Positions 53,964 through 61,747 of a stretch of DNA of 64,000 nucleotides are shown here, one piece after another. Position 1 is the stretch's first letter. Every line of letters begins with the position of its first letter. A program made the position numbers and the translations under genes. Source of the stretch: Candidatus Cohnella colombiensis (lineage in GTDB: Bacteria > Bacillota > Bacilli > Paenibacillales > Paenibacillaceae); assembly GCA_029203125.1 (NCBI GenBank), contig CP119317.1, positions 2,852,001 through 2,916,000 of the forward strand, read 5' to 3'. Under the pieces are notes generated by a model, which worked only from the letters and a program-made list of their open reading frames with translations, did not search any database and had not been told where the DNA came from.

Positions 53964-54656
53964 TTACAACGCACCCTTGGCAACCAGCATATATCCAGCC
54001 CCCCGAATCGTAACGATTCTCTCAGGATTGGCAGGGTCAGCCTCGATTTTTTTGCGTAAATTGCTGATGTGTACAGCGACCGTTCTCGTATCCTCCAGAC
54101 TCTCCATTCCCCAGATAAGCTGAAACAACGCATCGACAGTGACGACACGATTAACGTTTTGTGCCATATAGGACAGCAGACTGAACTCTTTTTTCGATAA
54201 AAAGATCGTTTCACTACCCATGTTGACGGACTGTGCGTAGAAATCCAGCGTCAAACCCGGTAACTCCAGCAGTTGTTCCCTTCTGCCCGTCGACACTCTG
54301 CGAAGATGCGCCTTGATCTTGGCCATGAGTACTCCCGGACTGAACGGCTTGGTCACATAATCGTCGCCGCCATAGGATAATGCGCTGATTTTCACCTCGT
54401 CTTCCTCACGGCTGCTCAGAAACACGATCGGCGCATTCGTGTAGCTACGTGCGTTCTTGCACCAATCTATTCCATTTTCATTAGCCAGCATGACATCCAG
54501 TACAATCAAATCCGGCTCGAACGATGCAAGTAGCTTCATGGCTTCTGTCCCGCTATGGCTGTACGAGGATATGAAACCCTCCCTCTCGCAATACGCCTGA
54601 ACAATCTCACATATATGGGGATCATCATCGACGATCATAATTTTGTGGTTGGCCAT
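53964..54656 (-). CDS. OmpR-family response regulator 1 (orphan duplicate)
   Basis: 230 residues: receiver domain (acidic D10-D12, phospho-acceptor Asp54, Lys103 in VTKPF) and an OmpR winged helix (LSKKEFSLLSYMAQN, TVAVHISNLRKKIE, IRGAGYMLVA). It differs only at scattered positions from response regulator 2 at 58545. The ATG at 54656 matches the start of its twin; upstream remain the last codons of a kinase gene at the same 7-bp spacing, but no kinase. The shared block precedes it (54829) and follows it (53907), so it may regulate itself and the next operon. Confidence 0.9.
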   Translation of the reverse strand: MANHKIMIVDDDPHICEIVQAYCEREGFISSYSHSGTEAMKLLASFEPDLIVLDVMLANENGIDWCKNARSYTNAPIVFLSSREEDEVKISALSYGGDDYVTKPFSPGVLMAKIKAHLRRVSTGRREQLLELPGLTLDFYAQSVNMGSETIFLSKKEFSLLSYMAQNVNRVVTVDALFQLIWGMESLEDTRTVAVHISNLRKKIEADPANPERIVTIRGAGYMLVAKGAL

Positions 54657-54663
54657 CACGCTG

Positions 54664-54696
54664 TCACCTTCCTTCTTCTCCAATACAAGGAAGCGA
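54664..54696 (-). pseudogene. Fossil of histidine kinase C-terminus
   Basis: The sequence just upstream of response regulator 1 encodes SLPCIGEEGR and stop, identical to the end of the kinase at 59245, then diverges. It shows that regulator 1 arose by duplication of a kinase-regulator operon with loss of the kinase. Confidence 0.75.
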
Positions 54697-54828
54697 TATA
54701 AACAGCATCCCCCGCAACCTCTCAGATGAGCTCTTATTCAAGCCAATAGACAACCACGTAATGAGACAGGCCATTGGAATTGTTACAAATATGTATTGAA
54801 TTTCTGCTTGTTATCTGGAGTCAAATAT

Positions 54829-54883
54829 ATTCTATCATGGTAGGTCGGCCCATTTGTGAAATGTAAAGGAAACTTTAAGTTCG
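54829..54883 (-). promoter_or_regulatory. Shared regulatory block, copy C (response regulator 1)
   Basis: Minus strand AACTTAAAG-TTTC-CTTTACATT, then CGACCTACCATGA and a TAGAAT -10, about 170 bp upstream of response regulator 1. The stretch 54884-55011 holds no recognisable gene. Confidence 0.7.
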
Positions 54884-55011
54884 TGCTCGAGATAAAGCAT
54901 GCCAAAGAAAAAGATTACAAAGGTTGGAAGGGTAAAGTGTCAGGGGTAATATAAGCGGTAGAGATGCCGTGTTTTATTTTGCGAATACCGAACAACTGCC
55001 ATATCCTATGG

Positions 55012-55188
55012 TTTGTATGAAAAATCATACAAACAATTGTACATATGACGCAACGGTGCAAATTTGTAAGAAAAATCGTATAAAATGGCTCGCAAAGACG
55101 GTTGAAGTGTATGTATTGTATGAAAAATCATACAAAAGGCTTCGATTGTGTCGCAAAGGGGACATTGTTGTATGAAAAATCGCACAAA
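55012..55188. repeat. Array of four palindromes with ~52-bp period
   Basis: Units at 55012-55033, 55063-55084, 55115-55136 and 55167-55188. The type unit is TTTGTATGA, AAAA, TCATACAAA (22 bp hairpin); starts are 51, 52 and 52 bp apart, with 29-30-bp spacers that share only GCAA-type words. No cas genes are in the window, and the spacers look partly related to each other. Confidence 0.8.
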
Positions 55189-55299
55189 TTTACAGTTTCG
55201 TATGTTGTACCGGCAATGTTGCCTTGGGTAGGCATAAAATCGTGGGTAGTCAGTTTTCAATTAACACGACAAAAAATGAAAAATACGTTGGGGTAGCAT

Positions 55300-55330
55300 T
55301 GCGCCCAAGATCTCCTCGGTCTGCACTCAT
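55300..55330 (-). pseudogene. mazF-like toxin remnant
   Basis: ATG at 55330 directly follows the stop of the mazE remnant and encodes MSADRGDL, like the PDRGDL start of MazF toxins, then turns into unrelated sequence. Only about eight codons survive. Confidence 0.45.
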
Positions 55331-55560
55331 CTAAATCCATTCCTTCCCTTCTACTCCGAAATCAATTTCGTCATGGCGATTATCCGATTTACATTGGACC
55401 AAGAAGTCTTCTAATGTCGGCTTTTTTTCTTTGGTATTACGATGAGCGTATGATCATCACCCACAACCAAGTCAACTACAGATCCTTGGCTGACCGCAAT
55501 ACGCTCGGCGATCTGGCTGGGAATGCGAATTCCTAGACTGTTGGAGGTGTTTTTTAGTTT
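55331..55560 (-). pseudogene. mazE: mazE/AbrB-type antitoxin remnant, frameshifted
   Basis: Without a start codon it reads NSLGIRIPSQIAERIAVSQG, SVVDLVVGDDHTLIVIPKKK, the classic MazE DNA-binding arm, then a one-base shift in an A run; the next frame continues KPTLEDFLVQCKSDNRHDEI, DFGVEGKEWI and stop, the toxin-binding tail. The usual N-terminus (about ten residues) is missing. It is a decayed antitoxin gene followed by a stub of its toxin. Confidence 0.75.
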
Positions 55561-55618
55561 GCATCTAAACTAGTGATAAATTTTTAATTATATCAGTTTA
55601 ATGGTGAAAAATTACAGA

Positions 55619-55669
55619 GTTCAAAGTTTTCTTTACATTTCAAAATATATCGCTATTTTCTAATATAAT
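55619..55669 (+). promoter_or_regulatory. Shared regulatory block, copy D (SLH gene 2)
   Basis: AGTTCAAAG-TTTT-CTTTACATT, 23-24 further bases and a perfect TATAAT at 55664-55669, 90 bp before the SLH gene 2 start. It is the most divergent copy on its left arm. Confidence 0.7.
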
Positions 55670-55758
55670 GAATGTGTCGATTGATTATTGAGGTTAAATT
55701 AGGCTGTACGTGGATCTGAAAAATGTAACTCATCATATTAGAAAATCGGAGGATAATC

Positions 55759-57981
55759 ATGAAAGAGAACACATTGATGCACGGGTTTCAACGTAGCATG
55801 ATATTCAGCCTTGTGATTGTAATGGTTTTAGGAATAGGATCTTGGAATAAGGCTTATGCGGAAAGAGCGCCTGTACCTTTTGCAGGTGGTGATGGCACAG
55901 AAGCAAGTCCATATCTGATTTCGACTGCTAGTCAATTAAATGAGGTTAGATATAACTTGGTTCAGAATAAGCATTTCAAGTTAATTAATGATATCGACCT
56001 CTCTATTGACTATGACAACTGGGAACCTATAGCAAATAATTATGGCGATTTTTTTAATGGGGTTTTTGATGGAAATGGTCATAAAATCTTAAACCTAACG
56101 ATCAAAGCGAGCCCTAATTATCCTTATACGGGTCTATTTGGTCAAATTAGCTCTGACTCTGTTGTTAAAAATCTAGGGCTTGAAAATGTAAATATAAATG
56201 TATTTTCAAACAATGTTGGGGGTATAGCAGGTAATAGTGAAGGAACTATTATGAATAGTTACACCACTGGCTCTGTTTCAGGAGCTAACGGTACCGGAGG
56301 ACTCGTAGGATATGTTTATCTTGGTACAGTAAGTACGAGCTATTCGACAGCATCCGTAACGGGGGGGAACACGATCGGAGGCTTAGTAGCAAGTATAGCT
56401 TGGGGTACACTAAGTAATAGCTATGCAACAGGGAATGTAAGTGGAACGGATACCGTAGGGGGACTCTTAGGCTGGTTAAATGCTGCTACCATTACGAATA
56501 GTTATGCGATAGGGGCAGTAACATCTAAAAGTGCTAGTACAGACATCGGAGGCTTAGTAGGAAAAGAAGGGGACTGGGATGATAGAATTGTTTTAGATTC
56601 TTATTACAATAGTGACACAGCTTTAGCAACGGGATTAAGAGGTGTAGGGCTAGATACAGATGCGATGAAGAATACTGACACCTATGCCAGTTGGGATAAG
56701 AGCGTTTGGGCCATAGATTCGAAGCGTAATAATGGTTATCCGTTTTTAAAGGCTTTCTATTACTATGTAACCTACGATGGTAACGGAAGTAATAGTGGAA
56801 GTGTGCCAATCGATAGTGCCACTTATGATTACAATGATTCTATAACTGTAATAGGTAATATTGGTAATCTGAGTAAATCATATTATGAGTTTGCAGGCTG
56901 GAATACGTCAGCAGATGGATCTGGACAAAATTATGATGAAAGCTCATCTTTTGAAATTCAAAAAAATACAATACTTTATGCCAAATGGGCTCCGATTTCC
57001 TACACGGTAAGTTTTGATAGTAATTGGGGCTTAACATCCAATGTCCAAGCCTTAACGATCTTTGCAGATCAAGCAGGTAAAGTGGACTATAACCAAGAAA
57101 TCATCGTGTCCGTTCCAGCTGGTGCTACGAAGGAAAATCTAATCTTAACGATTACGAAATGGCTAGAGCCACAGCAGCTTGTCACAGAAAACGACAAGTT
57201 AATTAGTTCGATTTATCAGCTCTCTAAAGACATCGAATCAGATTTGGAAATGATGATTACGTTTAAATTTGACTCTGATAAAGTGACAGAGCATCAACAT
57301 CCGGCTATATTTTACTATGATGAAGCCAATAGAGCATGGGTAGAGGTTGAGGAAAGCGTAATTGAGGGAAATTCTATTTCTATTCAAACCAATAAAGTAG
57401 CTAAATATGCATTGTTCTTGGTTGAGAAAAAAGAAGTCGTTCAAGAGGTTCCAAGTCTAATTGATATTGAAGGGCATTGGGCAGAAGCTCAAATTATAGA
57501 AGCCATAGCAAAGGGCTTCGTCAATGGCTTTGAAGATAGAACGTTTAAACCTAATCATTCCGTTTCACGTGCAGAATTTGCTGTGATGCTGGCGAAAGCA
57601 TTAAAGTTAAATGGGGACGGTGTAAAAGTAACGTTCCGTGATGCAGATACAATTGCGGCATGGGCAAAATCGGCAGTTGCAGAGGTTGTGGAACAGGGGA
57701 TTATGAATGGATATAAGGATGGAAGCTTCAGACCGAATGCTAACATCTCACGTGCAGAAGTAGCAGTGATGATCGCACGTGCACAAGGTGTGGAAGGAAC
57801 CGATGTGGCGTTAACATTCAGTGATGTAGAGATGATACCGAAATGGGCAAAGTCAGCGGTTGCCTATGTGAATAAAGCAGGGATTATGACAGGTAAGTCG
57901 GAAATTGTATTTCAAGCTACAGCTGAAACAACGCGAGCAGAAGCCGTTACGATTATACTAAGATTATTACAATTAAAATAG
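55759..57981 (+). CDS. SLH surface protein with GLUG and InlB-type repeats
   Basis: 740 residues: signal peptide (cleavage near AYAE, residue ~35), a set of GLUG-type repeats (GGIAGNSEGTIMNSYTTGSV, GGLVGYVYLGTVSTSYSTAS and more, ~80-310), a Listeria-Bacteroides InlB B-like repeat (YYVTYDGNGSNSGSVP ... YEFAGWNTSADGSGQNY, ILYAKW), a ZU5-like segment and three C-terminal SLH motifs (DIEGHWAEAQI, FRDADTIAAWAKSA, FSDVEMIPKWAKSA). It is thus a wall-attached putative adhesin. GGAGG lies 7 bases before the ATG. Its composition is visibly more AT-rich than the other two SLH genes, hinting at separate origin. Confidence 0.87.
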   Translation: MKENTLMHGFQRSMIFSLVIVMVLGIGSWNKAYAERAPVPFAGGDGTEASPYLISTASQLNEVRYNLVQNKHFKLINDIDLSIDYDNWEPIANNYGDFFNGVFDGNGHKILNLTIKASPNYPYTGLFGQISSDSVVKNLGLENVNINVFSNNVGGIAGNSEGTIMNSYTTGSVSGANGTGGLVGYVYLGTVSTSYSTASVTGGNTIGGLVASIAWGTLSNSYATGNVSGTDTVGGLLGWLNAATITNSYAIGAVTSKSASTDIGGLVGKEGDWDDRIVLDSYYNSDTALATGLRGVGLDTDAMKNTDTYASWDKSVWAIDSKRNNGYPFLKAFYYYVTYDGNGSNSGSVPIDSATYDYNDSITVIGNIGNLSKSYYEFAGWNTSADGSGQNYDESSSFEIQKNTILYAKWAPISYTVSFDSNWGLTSNVQALTIFADQAGKVDYNQEIIVSVPAGATKENLILTITKWLEPQQLVTENDKLISSIYQLSKDIESDLEMMITFKFDSDKVTEHQHPAIFYYDEANRAWVEVEESVIEGNSISIQTNKVAKYALFLVEKKEVVQEVPSLIDIEGHWAEAQIIEAIAKGFVNGFEDRTFKPNHSVSRAEFAVMLAKALKLNGDGVKVTFRDADTIAAWAKSAVAEVVEQGIMNGYKDGSFRPNANISRAEVAVMIARAQGVEGTDVALTFSDVEMIPKWAKSAVAYVNKAGIMTGKSEIVFQATAETTRAEAVTIILRLLQLK

Positions 57982-58007
57982 CTTTTAAATAAACTAAAAG
58001 GAGTTGT

Positions 58008-58048
58008 CCAGAAAGTCAGTGAAAACTGACTTTTCTGGGCCCCTTTTG
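58008..58048 (+). terminator. Terminator of SLH gene 2
   Basis: CCAGAAAGTCAGT and ACTGACTTTTCTGG around a GAAA loop, followed by CCCCTTTTGTT, 27 bp after the stop. Confidence 0.85.
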
Positions 58049-58105
58049 TTGAAAGTTGTACTGTCCAAATATGGAAAAGGTGAGGAAGAAAATCAAAGAT
58101 GAAAA

Positions 58106-58146
58106 AGACGTTGGGTAGCATTGCGCCCAGCGTCTGGATTTTTTTA
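58106..58146 (+). terminator. Second terminator-like hairpin, duplicated from the mazEF remnant region
   Basis: AGACGTTGGG and CCCAGCGTCT with a 10-base loop, then GGATTTTTTT. The part ACGTTGGGTAGCATTGCG also occurs (one base longer) at 55285, next to the mazF stub. Confidence 0.75.
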
Positions 58147-58186
58147 TGCAATTGGACTTTTTCAATGGCCTCTGTCAGGGAAAGGC

Positions 58187-58218
58187 CTTCTACTCCGAAA
58201 TCAATTTCGTCATGGCGA
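58187..58218 (-). pseudogene. Second mazE C-terminus fossil
   Basis: 32 bases identical to 55349-55380, encoding RHDEIDFGVEG on the minus strand. Only this tail fragment remains, about 40 bp before regulatory block E, echoing the order mazE remnant then block seen at 55331-55669. Confidence 0.7.
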
Positions 58219-58255
58219 CTTTGGAGATGCCTCTTGATATCTGGCCCATAAATGA

Positions 58256-58307
58256 AACTTAAAGTTTTCTTTATGTTTCATATATAGAGCAATCTACTAT
58301 GATAAAT
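58256..58307 (+). promoter_or_regulatory. Shared regulatory block, copy E (34-residue gene)
   Basis: AACTTAAAG-TTTT-CTTTATGTT, then TAGAGCAATCTACTATGA and TAAAT. With flanks it forms an extended palindrome, ATGAAACTTAAAG against CTTTATGTTTCAT with one mismatch. Confidence 0.75.
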
Positions 58308-58397
58308 TAGTAGTAATAACTCAAGCTAGGAATAGCTACAACCCGTATTTTGCTATGCTTCATCTGAATTAAATTGGAATACATGGGAGGCATATGA

Positions 58398-58502
58398 ATG
58401 TTGGAATCAGATCATAACGAAAAGCCCAAAAGCGATGATGGGGATATATTTACGCCAGAAGAAATCGATGAAATATTGGAACAGTTGGAACAAGGGTATT
58501 GA
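58398..58502 (+). CDS. 34-residue acidic small protein under the shared regulatory block
   Basis: ATG at 58398 with GGGAGG exactly 7 bases upstream; 34 codons ending in TGA. The peptide starts MLESDHNEKPKSDD and has a predicted acidic helix, TPEEIDEILEQLEQGY. It lies 90 bp after regulatory block E and converges on response regulator 2. The promoter block, ribosome site and clean frame together support a real gene. The EEIDEILEQL helix loosely recalls short docking motifs of switch proteins, but no function can be assigned. Confidence 0.65.
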   Translation: MLESDHNEKPKSDDGDIFTPEEIDEILEQLEQGY

Positions 58503-58544
58503 GTCATCCGGAATTATATAATTTTGTTAACGCTATGTTCAAAC

Positions 58545-59237
58545 TTACAACGCACTTCTGGCAACCAGCATATATCCGGCCCCCCGAACCGTAACGATTC
58601 GCTCAGGATTGGCAGGGTCAACTTCGATTTTTTTGCGTAAGTTGCTGATGTGTACAGCAACCGTTCTCGTATCCTCCAGACTTTCCGTTCCCCAGATGAG
58701 TTGAAACAACGCATCGACACTGACGGCGCGATTAACGTTTTGTGCCATATAGGACAGTAGACCGAACTCTTTCGTCGACAAAAAGACGGTTTCACTACCC
58801 ATTATTGCGGACTGTGCGAGGTAATCCAGCGTCAAACCCGGCAACTCCAACAGTTGCTCCCTTCTGCCCGCCGACACTCTGCGAAGATGCGCCTTGATCT
58901 TGGCCATGAGTACGCCCGGACTGAACGGCTTGGTCACATAATCGTCGCCGCCATCGGATAATGCGCTGATTTTTACCTCGTCTTCCTCATGGCTGCTCAG
59001 AAACACGATTGGCGCATTCGTGTAGCTGCGTGCGTTCCTGCACCAATCAATCCCGTTTTCATTAGCCAGCATGACATCCAGTACAATCAAATCCGGTTCG
59101 AACGACGCAAGTAGCTTCATGGCTTCTGTCCCGCTGTGGCAATAGGAGGATTTGAAGCCTTCCCTCTCGCAATACACCTGAACAATCTCGCAGATATGGG
59201 GATCATCGTCGACGATCATGATTTTGTGCGCGTCCAT
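58545..59237 (-). CDS. OmpR-family response regulator 2
   Basis: 230 residues: receiver (Asp54, Lys103) and winged-helix output domain, nearly identical to regulator 1. The ATG at 59237 follows GAAGGAAGG and lies 7 bp after the kinase stop, so the pair is translationally coupled. It is the partner phosphorylated by the kinase encoded upstream. Its DNA target is not known, but the inverted/direct-repeat block found at five promoters here is a good candidate. Confidence 0.92.
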   Translation of the reverse strand: MDAHKIMIVDDDPHICEIVQVYCEREGFKSSYCHSGTEAMKLLASFEPDLIVLDVMLANENGIDWCRNARSYTNAPIVFLSSHEEDEVKISALSDGGDDYVTKPFSPGVLMAKIKAHLRRVSAGRREQLLELPGLTLDYLAQSAIMGSETVFLSTKEFGLLSYMAQNVNRAVSVDALFQLIWGTESLEDTRTVAVHISNLRKKIEVDPANPERIVTVRGAGYMLVARSAL

Positions 59238-59244
59238 CACACCG

Positions 59245-61392
59245 TCACCTTCCTTCTTCTCCAATACAAGGAAGCGATACATAGAAGATCGACCCCATCT
59301 TGCCGTCGCTCTCCGCACGAACCGTCCCTCCATGCGCTTGAACGATTTCCCTGCAAATCGCCAGCCCGAGCCCGCTACCCTCTACTCCCATTTCCAAGCC
59401 CGGTCGATCATACCTGTAATTGCGATCGAAGATTTGCTCAAGCTGATCTGGAGGAATACCTGTGCCAGAGTCTTGCACGCTAATGATCGCATAGCGGGTA
59501 TGATTCTCCTCATCCACAGCTAGCGCAATACGTACCAGTCCACCTCTAGAGGTGAACTTCATCGCGTTCGACACGAGATTAAACAACGCCTGCTCTAATC
59601 TTTGTGCATCCATCTCAACTACAGGAAAGTTAGGTCGTTGATCTTCCGCATCTCCAATATCCAGCATAAAGTCCAACCCTGCGTCACGCACAACGAGCTC
59701 ATACTGTTCATAGAACCGGCGTAAAAAGTAGGCTATGTGAACCGGCTCCATTCGGTACGAGACTTGTCCCGTCTCTAGATGCGACAAGAAGGACAACTCC
59801 TCGATCATGCGGTTAATCCTTATCGTGTTATCCTGGATATACTTCAAGTACTGTTCATTACGTTCCGGCTTGACCCTGTCCTGTACAGCTTCTACATAAC
59901 CAAGCATGCTGGACAGCGGCATACGCAGATCATGTGTAATATAGGCTAGGAGCTTTTTCCTCCCTTGCTCGGAGTGAAGCAACCGGTCATACGAAGTGCG
60001 GAGATCATTATGAGCTGCGGATAAGGCCTGTGTGCGTTCCTGCACTGTCTGTTCCAAATTCATATTCATTTCGGTCAGCTTGTTGTTAGCGTCCTGCAGC
60101 TGGCGTGCAATCCTCTCCTCGTTCGTTGCTGCCCTCGTAAATCTGGAAGAAAGCAGCATCATCTGTGCGATCGTAAACACCAAGAGTCCAAGCGGAGATG
60201 TATTTCCGATTAGCGACCATTCGTTGTAATATAAAAAATCGTTGATGGTAGTAACAAAAGCAAACATCGACACCAGCAGGAAGATCAGCGCTCCCTCCAT
60301 ACGTCTCATAGCCGAATGGACTAGCCCTACCATCAGATAAACGATATGAAAAGCAACCATCACACCGATCATCGGTAACATTTTTGTAAATATAAGTGCA
60401 GGGGTCACCACAATAAGTATACAGAATGCGCCTGTTACGATCCGCGAGACAAGATGAAACCAACGCGACACATAATTCGGGAAAATGATATCAAAGTACC
60501 TTGTGATGATATACCCACCGCTGCAAAGAATCAGGTACTCGATCTTGAACTGCAATTCCCATGGAAAAGCTGGCCATAATTGTGTGAGCAAGAGCTCGCC
60601 GACCAGCAAGGATCGGATACCAAACAACAAGGTGAACAGGCCAAAATACAATGGAGCCTTGTCCTTGCGACGCAGGACGAACAACAGCAGGTGATACATG
60701 CCAATCACCAGCAGGCTTGCGGTGATGAACATTTCAGCGGCGATTCTCAGATTTGTCCTCACCGTTAACACATCACTGCCGCCAAGCTCTATATCCTTGG
60801 TGATGCCGCCTCGATTATGTTGGAAATTGGCGACTTGCATAACCAACTCCACCGTGTCATTCTCTGGCTGAAAGAACACCAGCTTCGTTGCCAGATTCGG
60901 TGTCACGCTGCTCTTGTCCTGACCAACGACGCCGACTTCTGCCAGTAGCTCGCCATTCACCCATAATTTATACGCATGAAAAATAGTAGGCAACCGCAGA
61001 GCAAGCCGCTCGTTCCTGTCTTGCTCGCTAAGATGGATGACTACCCGAAATGTCGCAAAGCCTGTACCATTCAGCTGCTGACCATCTAGCCGATATCCTA
61101 ACCAGGAGCTCGGAATGCTGATCCAGCGGTCACGATTTCCGTCCCTTGCCAAGCGGATCTGTATGTCCTCCGGTGAAAGCAGCTCTTGCCAGTAGAACGC
61201 CCACTCCCCTTGTAACTTTAGCGGATTCTCACTGACATGAACCTGCGTTAAATCCAGAATGCCTTCTTCACTTTGTAACTTAGGGGAGTCAGGCGCAGAG
61301 ACGACAGCAATGCTTGCAACCAAACCGACAATAACGGCAGTAGCTATATAAAGCAAGATCGAACGAGAACCGAATCGGAGAATACCCCTCAT
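59245..61392 (-). CDS. Sensor histidine kinase with 7TM-DISM domain
   Basis: 715 residues: N-terminal membrane segment, an extracytoplasmic beta domain (~50-205, galactose-binding-like, with LNGTGFATFRVVIHL and YKLWVNGELLAEVG), seven membrane helices (~215-420, 7TM-DISM type), a coiled coil (~425-470), then HisKA (phospho-acceptor His487 in ITHDLRMPLSS) and HATPase (Asn605 box, DSGTG 641-645, GSGLGLA 672-678). The external domain suggests sensing of a carbohydrate or wall ligand. It is co-transcribed with response regulator 2; a duplicated copy of its last codons precedes regulator 1. Confidence 0.9.
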   Translation of the reverse strand: MRGILRFGSRSILLYIATAVIVGLVASIAVVSAPDSPKLQSEEGILDLTQVHVSENPLKLQGEWAFYWQELLSPEDIQIRLARDGNRDRWISIPSSWLGYRLDGQQLNGTGFATFRVVIHLSEQDRNERLALRLPTIFHAYKLWVNGELLAEVGVVGQDKSSVTPNLATKLVFFQPENDTVELVMQVANFQHNRGGITKDIELGGSDVLTVRTNLRIAAEMFITASLLVIGMYHLLLFVLRRKDKAPLYFGLFTLLFGIRSLLVGELLLTQLWPAFPWELQFKIEYLILCSGGYIITRYFDIIFPNYVSRWFHLVSRIVTGAFCILIVVTPALIFTKMLPMIGVMVAFHIVYLMVGLVHSAMRRMEGALIFLLVSMFAFVTTINDFLYYNEWSLIGNTSPLGLLVFTIAQMMLLSSRFTRAATNEERIARQLQDANNKLTEMNMNLEQTVQERTQALSAAHNDLRTSYDRLLHSEQGRKKLLAYITHDLRMPLSSMLGYVEAVQDRVKPERNEQYLKYIQDNTIRINRMIEELSFLSHLETGQVSYRMEPVHIAYFLRRFYEQYELVVRDAGLDFMLDIGDAEDQRPNFPVVEMDAQRLEQALFNLVSNAMKFTSRGGLVRIALAVDEENHTRYAIISVQDSGTGIPPDQLEQIFDRNYRYDRPGLEMGVEGSGLGLAICREIVQAHGGTVRAESDGKMGSIFYVSLPCIGEEGR

Positions 61393-61696
61393 GATGAAAT
61401 CGACCCCAATCTACAAGATTCGCTATAAGTAAGTTGATTATCTAAATAATATCATCATTATAGGAAAATGTACCCTGCAAATATTTGCGAGGCGTTGAAC
61501 ACAAACATCACGACGAGGTCTTTTTTTCAACGTAAGAAAAACCGTCCACCCCGGACGGTTCATGTGGCCTTACCAAGATCCATCTGTTCGCCTAAAAACC
61601 GTAATCGGCGCCCAGACAGGAGAAGTCGCCGAAAGCGCGAGCGATGTCGAGAGCTAGTCGCGATCTTGCCGGACAAACCGCTAGATCGCCAATCGC
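61393..61696. other. Intergenic region between kinase and SLH gene 3
   Basis: About 300 bp without a credible gene. It includes a small hairpin, AACCGTCC/GGACGGTT at 61540-61560, whose minus-strand side is followed by TTTTTC and could be a second terminator for SLH gene 3. A GC-rich stretch at 61565-61680 has no recognised function. The kinase promoter should lie near 61400-61470 but is unclear; the shared regulatory block is absent here. Confidence 0.4.
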
Positions 61697-61738
61697 AAAA
61701 GGGACGAAGCAGATGGATTTCTGCTTCGTCCCTTTTTT
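61697..61738. terminator. Terminator of SLH gene 3
   Basis: AAAAGGGACGAAGCAGA and TCTGCTTCGTCCCTTTT, 17-bp perfect stem with a 6-base loop, 10 bp after the SLH stop, T-rich on both sides. Confidence 0.88.
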
Positions 61739-61747
61739 CGTTGTGGC

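Noticed and set aside
55012..55188. CRISPR array
   Set aside because: Four 22-bp palindromic units with ~30-bp spacers look CRISPR-like, but the units vary, the spacers share words, there are only four, no leader or cas gene is present, and the perfect hairpin symmetry is better explained as an intergenic palindrome repeat.
54969..55260. Short frames (68 and 84 codons) across the palindrome array
   Set aside because: They are translations of the repeated hairpins (recurring YDFSYK-type strings) with no ribosome site.
61540..61680. Possible riboswitch between kinase and SLH gene 3
   Set aside because: The GC-rich stretch has hairpins but no match to a c-di-GMP or other class core that I can recognise.
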